Below, one piece after another: positions 38,899-46,682 of a stretch of 64,000 bases of DNA. The stretch is from Sphingobium sp. 15-1 (GTDB lineage: Bacteria; Pseudomonadota; Alphaproteobacteria; Sphingomonadales; Sphingomonadaceae), in the NCBI RefSeq assembly GCF_013375535.1, contig NZ_JABXJG010000003.1, forward strand, positions 744,001-808,000, read 5' to 3'. The notes under the pieces were generated by a model. That model was not told the DNA's origin. It did no database searches and saw only the letters and a list, made by a program, of their open reading frames with translations. The translations under genes were made by a program, and so were the position numbers. Positions within the stretch are counted from its first letter, which is position 1; each line of letters opens with the position of its first letter.

Positions 38899-39513
38899 GG
38901 CAGGATCTTCGAGACCAGGCAGCGGTCGTTATCGTAGACGATCGACAGCGGCACCGCGCCGAAAAACGCGAAGGCGTGCACGTGGCCGTCCATCCATGCC
39001 TCGGCAACGGCAGCGGGATAGGCGCGCACGTAGCAGGCGTCGCTGTGCGGTAGATCGAGCACGAAGAAATGCGCCTTCTGCACAACACCGCCGATCTCGA
39101 CCATGGCCTCACCAAAATCTGCCTGGGCATGGCCGGGCGCATGCGCCAGCGGCACGAACATCTCCCGGCTGCGCTGCTCGCGCTGTCGGATGTAATCCTT
39201 GATGATCGTGTAGCCGCCGGTGAAACCGTGCTCTTCGCGAAGGCGGTCAAATACCCGCTTCGCCGTATGACGCTGCTTGCGCGGAACCTGACGGTCACCA
39301 TCAAGCCATGCATCGATGATCGGAACGAACGCTTCCAGCTTGGGCCGCCGCACCGCCGCCGTCCGGCGGTAACCGGGGGGCTCCGAATACGACAGCATCT
39401 TGCGGACCGTGTCGCGCGATACGTTGAAATGCTTCGCCGCCTCACGCTGGCTCATGCCGCCCGCGCAAGCAAGACGCACCTTCAGGTAAAGATCCACGGT
39501 ATATATCTCCACG
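38899..39513 (-). pseudogene. istA: IstA N-terminal fragment (copy C)
   Basis: This encodes the HTH and the first part of the catalytic core as far as IVYDNDRCLVSKILP. It then runs into the right end of copy B, which adds VNGGVKVGHWAAQNQAG before a stop. The third catalytic residue is lost, so it is inactive as a transposase. A truncated IstA retaining its DNA-binding domain could in principle interfere with the intact one. Confidence 0.88.
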
Positions 39514-39616
39514 CCCTCCCTGCTCGCGCAAAGAAGGCAAAGTGGACGACTTTTACGCCGCCCGCAGCAGCACTTCGCCGCCGCCACCGTGGTCTAATTT
39601 TGCACCGCCGTTCTCA
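38899..39616 (-). mobile_element. IS21-family element, truncated copy C (718 bp)
   Basis: This is the left-end 718 bp of the same IS, in opposite orientation to copy B and directly joined to its right end at 38898/38899. It matches copy A positions 10661-11378 base for base in length. The intact TGAG end (39616) borders the group II intron. The right-hand 1.8 kb of this copy is missing; the junction (GACA followed by ggcaggatc) suggests copy B inserted into copy C and that a later deletion removed the rest. Confidence 0.9.
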
Positions 39617-40176
39617 AATTTCTCGTCATCGATCCTTTTCCGCAACAGCCGCAGGAGGATGTCGTGGTCGATGTTCTCGAAGAACCCCGCGACATCCACA
39701 TCTACGAGCCATTTCACCCCCGTCCATACGGCTTTGACGTGTTCAAGCGCCGTATGACACGACCGGCCCGGCCGGAATCCATGGGAGGCGTTCGAGAACA
39801 CCGGTTCATAGATCCGTTCGAGCAGTTGCCGCGCCACTTCCTGAACGAGGCGGTCGTCGCGCGTGGGAATGCCCAGCGGACGCCGTTTGCCCTTGCCTTT
39901 CGGGATAAACACCCGACGCACTGGTTTGGGATCATAGGTCCCTGCCGTCACGCTGGCGATAATCGGGTCGAGGTCTTCCGGTCCGAAGTCCGCGAAGGTC
40001 TCGCCGTCAATACCCGGCGTCATCGCACCCTTGTTGGATCCGATCTTCTGGAGCCCCTCCTCCCAAAGGAGGCGAGACCCCATCAGACGATAGAGTCCAT
40101 TCACCCTTTTGCCCGACGCAACGAGCGCCGGAATGGCCTCCAACCGGCCTTTCACAGTTTCTGGCAGCATCAGCAC
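39617..40176 (-). pseudogene. ltrA: Group II intron reverse transcriptase (LtrA-like), C-terminus lost
   Basis: The N-terminal 186 residues of an intron RT/maturase: RLMGSRLLWEEGLQKIGSNKGAMTPGIDGETF (RT-0/1), KPVRRVFIPKGKGKRRPLGIPTRDDRLVQEVARQLLERIYEPVF (RT-2), SHGFRPGRSCHTALEHVK (RT-2a/3), and WLVDVDVAGFFENIDHDILLRLL (first catalytic Asp). The sequence stops at RIDDEKF, where IS21 copy C begins. The YxDD motif, maturase and endonuclease parts are missing. The reading frame continues into the IS as ENGGAKLDHGG..., the same tail that follows the 35062 protein. Confidence 0.85.
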
Positions 40177-40594
40177 ACCCCATGATCGGTGGTTGAAGAA
40201 TCACAGCTGCCGCCCTTCCCCCGGTCTTCCCCGCTTTCGGCCCGATCGCTCGAGACCTTATACAGTTGCACCGCCGCCTCCGAAGAGGTCGATGTCCCGG
40301 GCATTACCCCGGGCATTTGAGTAATATGGCGGCTCCGTACCCATGCAGGCCGGCAGAAGCCGCCTGTTTAGGGCATCCCGTAGTTACGCTGAATGGAGAT
40401 GCGGCGCGGTTAGGTGTCCCGTTCGTCCACTAAACCCCTCGACGAGAGGCGCACCGGATGGGCTGAGAAACAGGCGGCCAAGACATGAGACCGCTGTCAT
40501 CATCCGGACCTGGCGTGACAGTCGCTTTCGCCAGTATCGCTATATAGATTGCTGCAGACTGGGATTTAAGCAGTGTAGCCTTCACCATACGCAC
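39617..40594 (-). mobile_element. Group II intron, 3' truncated by IS21 copy C
   Basis: The minus strand carries a group II intron-encoded reverse transcriptase preceded by about 400 bp of structured, non-coding sequence, as expected for ribozyme domains I-IV. The pattern GGTACGGAGCCGCCATATTAC followed by a short GC stem and GAAGGGCGGCAGCTG upstream of the protein is the type found before chloroplast-like intron RTs. A GTGCG at 40594-40590 fits the 5' splice-site consensus GUGYG. The RT C-terminus and domains V-VI are gone, so the intron cannot splice. The 5' boundary is tentative. Confidence 0.6.
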
Positions 40595-40761
40595 CTTGCC
40601 CTGACCGTCATCGCCTCCATTTGCGACTAAGACGCATCTGGCCTTTTCCGAACATGCTATTGTTCCCCGTCCCTTTCGGGATTTCAGACCTTGTGAGGCC
40701 CGAGGTTAGTCCGGCGAGCAGAGGCATTCTCAACTTACCTCATCATCACTGATACTCCATT

Positions 40762-41049
40762 TCAGCGCCGCAACGGCGCACTATCCTTGTAGCCGAAATG
40801 CTCGCCGGACTTGCTTTTGGGATTCCACATCACCTTGCAGACGATCGCGAAAACCTCCTTGCCGACGCCGTCGATCATCACCTGAGCCGCAGCATAATAG
40901 GTGCGATTCTGGGGGCAGGATGAGGCGAGCACCTTCAGTCCCTTGATCGTCCCGTCCGCCTCGCGGCTATAGGTGAATTGCGCGTCCAGATAATCCTTGG
41001 CGGTCTTGTGTCCGCCCATGTGGAAACGGGACATGGTGAGCCAGCCCAT
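40762..41049 (-). CDS. DUF6927-like protein, probably C-terminally truncated
   Basis: A 95-residue protein starting GWLTMSRFHMGGHKTAKDYLDAQFTYSRE, with SSCPQNRTYYAAAQVMIDGVGKEVFAIVCKVMWNPKSKSGEHFGYKD; from memory this resembles DUF6927-type plasmid proteins found with ardC genes. Homologues as recalled continue after GYKD, whereas here it ends SAPLRR, so the 3' part has likely been lost in the rearrangement that brought in the intron/IS block. It sits 43 bp downstream of the ardC 3' fragment in the same direction. Confidence 0.6.
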   Translation of the reverse strand: MGWLTMSRFHMGGHKTAKDYLDAQFTYSREADGTIKGLKVLASSCPQNRTYYAAAQVMIDGVGKEVFAIVCKVMWNPKSKSGEHFGYKDSAPLRR

Positions 41050-41092
41050 CGGTATCTCCTGTGATGTCGGGGAAAATTCGGATTAGCGGCGG

Positions 41093-41330
41093 TCAGGCCG
41101 CCTCGAGGATCTGCCTGACCCCCTCGGCCGATGACGCCGTGTCGTCGCTGTCGCCAAACGCCAGAAGGTAGTTGAAGGCCTGCTCAGCTTTCGAGGCGGC
41201 GTGAATGATTGCGGTCTTGTCCGCGCGCAAAATGCCGAGCCAGTGGGCGACGTAGCTCGCATGATTGTCGTGCAGTTCGTTCGGCAGATCCAAATGCGCG
41301 CAAATCAGGCCGCTTCCGATCTCCGCCACA
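41093..41330 (-). pseudogene. ardC: ArdC C-terminal fragment, separated from its N-terminus by a recombinase element
   Basis: About 78 residues (EIGSGLICAHLDLPNELHDNHASYVAHWLGILRADKTAIIHAASKAEQAFNYLLAFGDS..EAA) match the C-terminal end of ArdC antirestriction metalloproteases, including the typical HASYVAHWL and AASKAEQA segments. Upstream of 41330 the frame leaves the family and runs into the element end. The matching N-terminal part is at 48227-48930. Joined at the GCCACA repeat, the two give EELVA-EIGSG in frame and a protein of about 315 aa, the normal family length. Confidence 0.88.
41325..41330. repeat. Direct repeat GCCACA, left boundary of the trio element
   Basis: GCCACA immediately precedes the left inverted arm. 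The same hexamer follows the right arm at 48221-48226. On the minus strand it reads TGTGGC and encodes part of V-A in the EELVAEIG segment of ardC. Confidence 0.75.
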
Positions 41331-41343
41331 TATCCTGACAGTC
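41331..41343 (+). repeat. Left inverted arm of the trio element
   Basis: TATCCTGACAGTC matches the right arm read inward (TATCTGGACAGTC) at 11 of 13 positions. It directly abuts the GCCACA repeat. Confidence 0.7.
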
Positions 41344-41702
41344 CAGCCAAAAATGGCGGTTGGAAGGTAAAAACCATCGGTGCCTCCAGCACTGCCCAAA
41401 ACCCCATGGCTCCCCCGAGGCGGGGTTGGCGGCGAGAACGACCGGAGAGGCCCGCGCAAGCGGCGGGCCGCACCCGGAGGGGCGAAATGAAATGGAGCAG
41501 TTCGGCGAAGCCGGGCTTGCGGCGCGCCGTGGCGGGCCTAGCAGGGAGCGCCGACCAGACCCGCATCGAGGGAGGCCAAAGAAATCAGCGCCGCCGCGCC
41601 AGCGGCGTCCGCTGGTGAGCGGGCGAAGCCCGCGCATCGGCATGCGCGACGAAGCGGCCGAGCCCGCGAGGGATCGGCCGCTCAGCCTTGGTCGCTGCTG
41701 GA
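41344..41702. other. Non-coding terminal segment of the trio element
   Basis: About 360 bp between the left arm and the cargo ardC. It is very GC-rich with many short inverted motifs (for example GCGGGCGAAGCCCGC near 41618-41632). Several reading frames cross it but none resembles a protein. It may hold transcription termination or recombinase accessory sites; nothing specific could be identified. Confidence 0.5.
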
Positions 41703-42566
41703 TCATGGCTGCTGGGCGTGCATCCAGTCGGCTGCCGCTTGCGCCTTGCTCGCCGCGGTGAAGATCGCCCGGGGCTCGTCCTTGAGCAGTTGCAGCCAGG
41801 AAGCGATATAGGCCGCGTGATCGGGTCGCGGTTCGTGCGCGATCCCGAGATCGGCGAGCAGGAACGATGCGGTCAACTCGGCGGTCGCTTCCTCCATGGC
41901 GAGCGCGTGCCTGGTCCACTTGGCGCTGAAATCCCGGTCGAGCCGATGGGCTGCGCCACTGGCGTGGGCTGCCTCATGAATATGGGTGGCGTAGAAGCCG
42001 TGGGCATCGTGGAAGGCGCTGAAATCCGGCATGTGGATGTGGTCTTCGGCGATATGATAATAGGCGCTGGCCGAGCCGTAGACGGTATCGATGCCGAGGG
42101 CGGCGATGAAGGCTTCGGCGGCGGCGAGGCGTTCGCTCTCGGGCAGATCCGGCCCCGGTTCGGGCGCATAGCCATCGACCTGGTCGGCGTTGAACAGGCT
42201 GAACACCTTGGCGAAAAGCCGTCGGTGTTCGTCATCGTCGCCGGCGTCGTCGCTCTTCGCGCGAAACTCCTTCCAGAGGACGCCGAGGCTGGCGTGCTCG
42301 CCCTTGCGGACCTGCGCGCCGAGCGCCTGCCACTGGCGATAAGTGCCCCAGACGCCGCTCGCATAGCCGCTGCCATAGGCGGCGGCCCAGAGCGAGACCG
42401 TATTTATGCCGCGATAAGGCTTGCCGCTGGCGATGTTGGTCGGGCGGGTGACGTCGGCGCCGGAATGATGCCACGGCATGCGCCAAGTGCCGGTGCCGGC
42501 TTCGATGGCATCGACGATCGCTTGCGTGACGCGAGCGTAGATGTCGACACGTGGTGAGGCTGACAT
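41703..42566 (-). CDS. ardC: ArdC-like antirestriction zincin, cargo of the trio element
   Basis: A 287-residue ArdC protein. The N-terminal ssDNA-binding domain (VDIYARVTQAIVDAIEAGTGTWRMPWH..NIASGKPYRGINTVSLW) is followed by the metalloprotease-like domain with HEAAH in THIHEAAHASGAAHRLDR and the C-terminal HAAYIASWLQLLKDEPRAIFTAASKAQAAADW. ArdC proteins protect entering plasmid DNA from restriction. ATG 42566 begins the conserved part; an upstream extension is rejected. It lies 169 bp after the third recombinase and differs clearly from the interrupted ardC. Confidence 0.9.
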   Translation of the reverse strand: MSASPRVDIYARVTQAIVDAIEAGTGTWRMPWHHSGADVTRPTNIASGKPYRGINTVSLWAAAYGSGYASGVWGTYRQWQALGAQVRKGEHASLGVLWKEFRAKSDDAGDDDEHRRLFAKVFSLFNADQVDGYAPEPGPDLPESERLAAAEAFIAALGIDTVYGSASAYYHIAEDHIHMPDFSAFHDAHGFYATHIHEAAHASGAAHRLDRDFSAKWTRHALAMEEATAELTASFLLADLGIAHEPRPDHAAYIASWLQLLKDEPRAIFTAASKAQAAADWMHAQQP

Positions 42567-42735
42567 GATCTGTTCTCCGTTCTCGCGCCGGGGACCATCC
42601 CCGGCGGCGGAGGCCTGTTCGCGCCGGGCACAGGGGGGCTCGCGCACCCGTCAGGGCCGCAGCGAAGCGAAGGACGGCGAAGCCATTGCGCGGGCGCGCC
42701 GACCGGCGCAGGACTCCGCCAACAGCCGGGGTGGT

Positions 42736-44898
42736 CTACGGCGCGGGAGGATCGATCCCGGCAATCACCGCGGTCAGACGATCCAGCTCGCCCTGGAGCG
42801 CCTGACGCTGGAGATCGGAAATGCGCCGTTCGCGTAAATGCGCCCTGGCATCGGCAGCCGCGCGGTCCCAGGCCGGCCTGTGGCGAGCGGTGATGCAGGC
42901 GTTGGGACAGCGGGTCGGCTCGCACAGGGCAGTGAGCGGCTGCGCGGGATCGGGGGTCGTCACGCGCTTGAGGCAGAGCGCGGTCGCGGGATCGAAGAAG
43001 CAATCCGCGAGCGGGCCGACATGGAAGGTGCGCGCGACGCTGGCGAGCATGACGCGCAGGCGGGCGCGATCGGCGATCATGGCGGGCAAAGGCCCTTGTC
43101 TGACGGCGGCATCGTCGAGCGTCCGCGCGATACGCGGTCCCGCCGGACCGCCGAGCGATGCGCCGCCCTGCCGCCGGTCGAAATAGTCCAGCAGGTCGTC
43201 AATCTGACCGAGCCGGCGCTGCGCCTCGACCTCGGCGCGGAACCCCGATGCGCTGGTCCCGGCATAGCCCTCGAACGCGGCGACGGACGCATGCTTGTAC
43301 TGGATCATGCCGGCGATGGTGCCGAACGGTCGGTTGGCGATGTGCCACGCGATCGTGCGCCGAAACTGCCGCGTCGTGATGCGCCACGGCTCGCCATCGG
43401 GTCCGGGTGGGATGACCGGCGCATCGGGACTGCCGAAGGCGGTGTTGAGGTGATCGCGGAAAGCGTTGAGCTGGCGCACCACCTCGCTCGACAGATGCGT
43501 CTTGGTGACGGCGCTCGTGCGCAGCACCGGCCAGAGCGTATCGCTGCCGCTCGCGCGCGCCGGTCGTGCCGACAGGCGTTCGAGCACCGCGATCGCGGCT
43601 GCGACCGGCTCGATCGTCACCCAGCTCGCCGCCTCGCCCATGGCCGCCCGGCGCTTGTATATGGTCGACCGGATGCGATGCCGCTCGATCAGGCCATTCT
43701 CACTGCGCACAATCGAGAGGCACCCGCGCTGCATCGCCTGCACCTCGCAGTCGCGCATGCCGGTCAGGTAGGCACACACGATATAGGCGGCCGCCTGGAG
43801 CATCCGTTCCTCATGTGCGAGGGTCTTCGCATCGAAACGTGCGCGCCATGGCTGACCGCTCTCGGGATCGATCGAGATCGGCGTGTCCATGCCGCCGACC
43901 TCCACCCCCAGCTCGGCCGCCACTGCGTCGATCAACCTCGCTTCACCGCCGGTCAGCATGAAATGCGCGCCTGGTTCGGCCTGCACGTCGATCCCGGCAT
44001 GGAGATGCAGGAGATGGGCGTTGATCGGTGGGGTCACGGCGCCGGTGTTGGGGTCGATGCGCAGCTTGCCGTTATGAGCGGTGCCCCAGATCGGTGCGCC
44101 GCGCCCCTCGCGGCGTCGGCGACCGAAATAGGCCTTCAGGCGGGTGCGGCGACGTTGCCGGCGATCAGCGTCCGGAAGGCCGGCGTCGGCGGCGGCAAGG
44201 CGATCCCGGCGCGCTTCGAGCCGCGCAAGCTCGCGGCGGGCGGCCAGAATATCGTCTGCGAACATGGTGACATAGCGCAACGACCAAGCGAGTAGCGCGG
44301 CGATGACCTCTTCCGGGAAGCGCGGCGTGCGGTTCTCCAGGACATGGCGGTAGCCCGCAACGCGGGCGGGCGCCTGTCCGGCCCAAGGCTCGAATGCAAG
44401 GCCTCCGCCAGCGAGGTGGTCACGATAGTAATAGAGATCGGAAACCACTTCGAGGAGGTGGCCGACGATGACGGGTCGTCGGGCAGGATCGTCACGAAGA
44501 TGACGGGCATAGGCATCGACCAATGCCTGATCGATACGGCAAACGTCGAGCCGTCCGAGCCGCTCACGGGCGAAGGCGAGGAACCGGCGGGCACGGTTGA
44601 ATACTTGGCGGATGCTCGCCGGTGGTAACTTCGTTCGATAGCCCGGAAGATCGACGTTGAGGCGCGCGTAGAGATAGGCGCGCATCGCCGCCTGCACATC
44701 GGCATGTTCGAGCACGTCGAAATGCACGGTGACGTGGCAGCGCCGGGCGTTCTCGCGGAAGACGGCGGGACCGAGATCCCAGCTCGGGTCGCCGACGCGT
44801 GATAGCTCCTCACGGATATGGCCTTCCTTGAGCGGCGCGCTCGCCAGCACGGGGCGATCGTCGAAGGCCGGTGCCTGGGCATGGGCGGGCATGGTCAT
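42736..44898 (-). CDS. Third tyrosine recombinase of the trio (about 720 aa)
   Basis: A large, divergent tyrosine recombinase. The first Arg is in AYLTGMRDCEVQAM; box II is degenerate (TTRQFRRTIAWHI, with the first His replaced); the end KHASVAAFEGYAG keeps His and, nine residues later, the nucleophile-position Tyr. A long N-terminal SAM-like region (IRQVFNRARRFLAFARERLG) and a C-terminal Cys cluster (CLKRV...LCEPTRCPNACITARH) suggest arm-site binding and zinc binding. ATG 44898 overlaps the previous stop (ATGA), indicating coupled synthesis. Confidence 0.78.
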   Translation of the reverse strand: MTMPAHAQAPAFDDRPVLASAPLKEGHIREELSRVGDPSWDLGPAVFRENARRCHVTVHFDVLEHADVQAAMRAYLYARLNVDLPGYRTKLPPASIRQVFNRARRFLAFARERLGRLDVCRIDQALVDAYARHLRDDPARRPVIVGHLLEVVSDLYYYRDHLAGGGLAFEPWAGQAPARVAGYRHVLENRTPRFPEEVIAALLAWSLRYVTMFADDILAARRELARLEARRDRLAAADAGLPDADRRQRRRTRLKAYFGRRRREGRGAPIWGTAHNGKLRIDPNTGAVTPPINAHLLHLHAGIDVQAEPGAHFMLTGGEARLIDAVAAELGVEVGGMDTPISIDPESGQPWRARFDAKTLAHEERMLQAAAYIVCAYLTGMRDCEVQAMQRGCLSIVRSENGLIERHRIRSTIYKRRAAMGEAASWVTIEPVAAAIAVLERLSARPARASGSDTLWPVLRTSAVTKTHLSSEVVRQLNAFRDHLNTAFGSPDAPVIPPGPDGEPWRITTRQFRRTIAWHIANRPFGTIAGMIQYKHASVAAFEGYAGTSASGFRAEVEAQRRLGQIDDLLDYFDRRQGGASLGGPAGPRIARTLDDAAVRQGPLPAMIADRARLRVMLASVARTFHVGPLADCFFDPATALCLKRVTTPDPAQPLTALCEPTRCPNACITARHRPAWDRAAADARAHLRERRISDLQRQALQGELDRLTAVIAGIDPPAP

Positions 44899-46682
44899 GC
44901 GCGGACCTCCGGCGGCAGATAAAGCCGCTCGCTCTCCATCTGCCGGCGCGCATCGGCAATGACGGCATCGGAGAAGGCCGGCACGACCTGGGCGGTGATG
45001 CGAGCATGGACGCGGCCGAACTTGGCCGCCCAGTCGGTCGCGGACAGACTCAACCGCTGCTCTTCGACGAATGCGAGGAAGGCGAGGATCGCGGGGAGCT
45101 TGCGCACGGTGATGACGGCGTTGGAACAATCAAGGCAACCCCAGAAGGGCTGCGCGCAGGGTGATCCGGCCTCGGCGAAGGGACTGTTGTGGAAGCCCGC
45201 GCAGGCGGCGAGCCAGACATCCTGTTCGCCGTCGAGCAACGGACCCACGGTATCGGGCGGCAGCAACGGCGCGGCCTGTTCGGGTGCTTCGCGCAGCGCC
45301 TGCTCGGCGGTGGGCGGAAGCACGGTCGGTATCGCGGCGGCGACTGCTGCGCGAAAAGCATCGGCGACGGCCATCTCGTGCAGGGGCCGGAGCGACGGCA
45401 GATCGGCGTAGTGGCGCGCCGCCACCTCGCGCGAGTGGCCGACCGCGAAGCGGGTCATATGCCCCTCGGTCTTGATGTACCATAGCGCCTTGTGGGTCTT
45501 GCGGAGCCGGGAGAGCAGCAGGTGGAGGGGCTTGCCGTCGTCATCGACAATATCGTGCTGAGCTACCCAGGCATCGATCCGTTCCGTCGGGTGGCGGATA
45601 CCTGCCCGCAGGGCGCCAGCGTTGTGATAAGCCCAAAGACGATCGTCGTTCAGATGCTTGCGGGTAGTCGCCGTGACCTCGATCAGGCGACGAATAAGAC
45701 CGCCAGGCGTGCCGCCCCCGCCGTCGCGGATGCGCATGCTCTTGTGCTCGGCGCCGCGGGCGCGGCGCTTGAGATAGCGCAGCTCCACCGTGCCGGCATG
45801 CGGGTTGGTGAGACAATCTATGGTCAGCGCCTTCAGGCACTCGGGCTCGAGGCCGGTATCGAGCGTGAGCAGCACGAGCAGTGCCGGCAGGTCGCTCGCG
45901 AGCAGATGGTGCCGGCCATGGAGGTCATCGACCAGCGTGCTGATCGGCAGACCGCGCCGCATGCGCATGAAATAGAGGCTCTTCAGCGCCGGATGGTCTG
46001 CAACGATAAAGCCCTGCCGCGCGATGATCGCTTCGGCATCGGCGCGCGCCCTGGCGATGACCGGATCGCCCTCATCGGTGCGGTCGTCGGCGCCGAGACG
46101 GCGGAACATCGCCTCGACATCGGTCCTCGCGGCGTCGCGCAACGCGCGGGCGACGAAGGGGCTATAAGCATCGCGCGGGGTCGAGCGGCCCGCCGATGTG
46201 GCCAGCGTGTAGCGCACCCTCTCATGCAGGTCGGGCGCGATCCGATCGGGCCGGTCTGCCTCGATCGCGCGCAATGTGTTGACGATCTTGCCGACCGATA
46301 TGTGCCGGTGGATCGCGCCCATCCCGCGCTGTTCGAGCGCGGAGGCGAACCCATCGATATGGACTGCGCGCAGATCGCTGACGCCGGTCACCTCGGGCGC
46401 ACCATCGCCAAGCCAGGCGAAGAAGTGACGATAGACCTGCACATACTGCTTGATGACGCTGGCCGCACCGATGGGGCCGCCGAGCGCTGCTGATCGACGC
46501 AGCGCGCCGGCGAAGGCGATAGCGAGCGGGCGAGGATCGAGTGCGGCCATATCAACCTGGACCGTTCCGCCATGCCGGGCCTCGATGGTGAACTTGAGGC
46601 CGAGCACCGGATCGGGCTTCTGCGGCTCCGGCGTGATCGGCGCGAAGGCGACAGGCCGGCCCTTACGGGGATGACCGCTCAT
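44895..46682 (-). CDS. Second tyrosine recombinase of the trio (595 aa)
   Basis: A 595-residue recombinase/integrase. The catalytic domain has LDTGLEPECLKALTIDCL at the box I position (the usual Arg replaced by Glu-Pro-Glu), SRLRKTHKALWYIKTEGHMTRFAVGHSREVAARHYADL containing RLRK, VGHS and a Tyr nine residues after the His. After the core comes a Cys-containing segment (CAGFHNSPFAEAGSPCAQPFWGCLDCSNAVI), which may bind zinc. The layout resembles Tn554 TnpB. It overlaps both neighbours by 4 bp. Confidence 0.78.
   Translation of the reverse strand: MSGHPRKGRPVAFAPITPEPQKPDPVLGLKFTIEARHGGTVQVDMAALDPRPLAIAFAGALRRSAALGGPIGAASVIKQYVQVYRHFFAWLGDGAPEVTGVSDLRAVHIDGFASALEQRGMGAIHRHISVGKIVNTLRAIEADRPDRIAPDLHERVRYTLATSAGRSTPRDAYSPFVARALRDAARTDVEAMFRRLGADDRTDEGDPVIARARADAEAIIARQGFIVADHPALKSLYFMRMRRGLPISTLVDDLHGRHHLLASDLPALLVLLTLDTGLEPECLKALTIDCLTNPHAGTVELRYLKRRARGAEHKSMRIRDGGGGTPGGLIRRLIEVTATTRKHLNDDRLWAYHNAGALRAGIRHPTERIDAWVAQHDIVDDDGKPLHLLLSRLRKTHKALWYIKTEGHMTRFAVGHSREVAARHYADLPSLRPLHEMAVADAFRAAVAAAIPTVLPPTAEQALREAPEQAAPLLPPDTVGPLLDGEQDVWLAACAGFHNSPFAEAGSPCAQPFWGCLDCSNAVITVRKLPAILAFLAFVEEQRLSLSATDWAAKFGRVHARITAQVVPAFSDAVIADARRQMESERLYLPPEVRA

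Noticed and set aside
41400..41700. Possible structured RNA in the GC-rich element terminus
   Set aside because: Short inverted motifs are frequent in sequence this GC-rich; no coherent fold or known family could be supported.
41305..41919. 204-residue minus-strand frame across the left end of the trio element
   Set aside because: It runs out of frame through the cargo ardC and the ardC fragment; Arg-rich shadow sequence.
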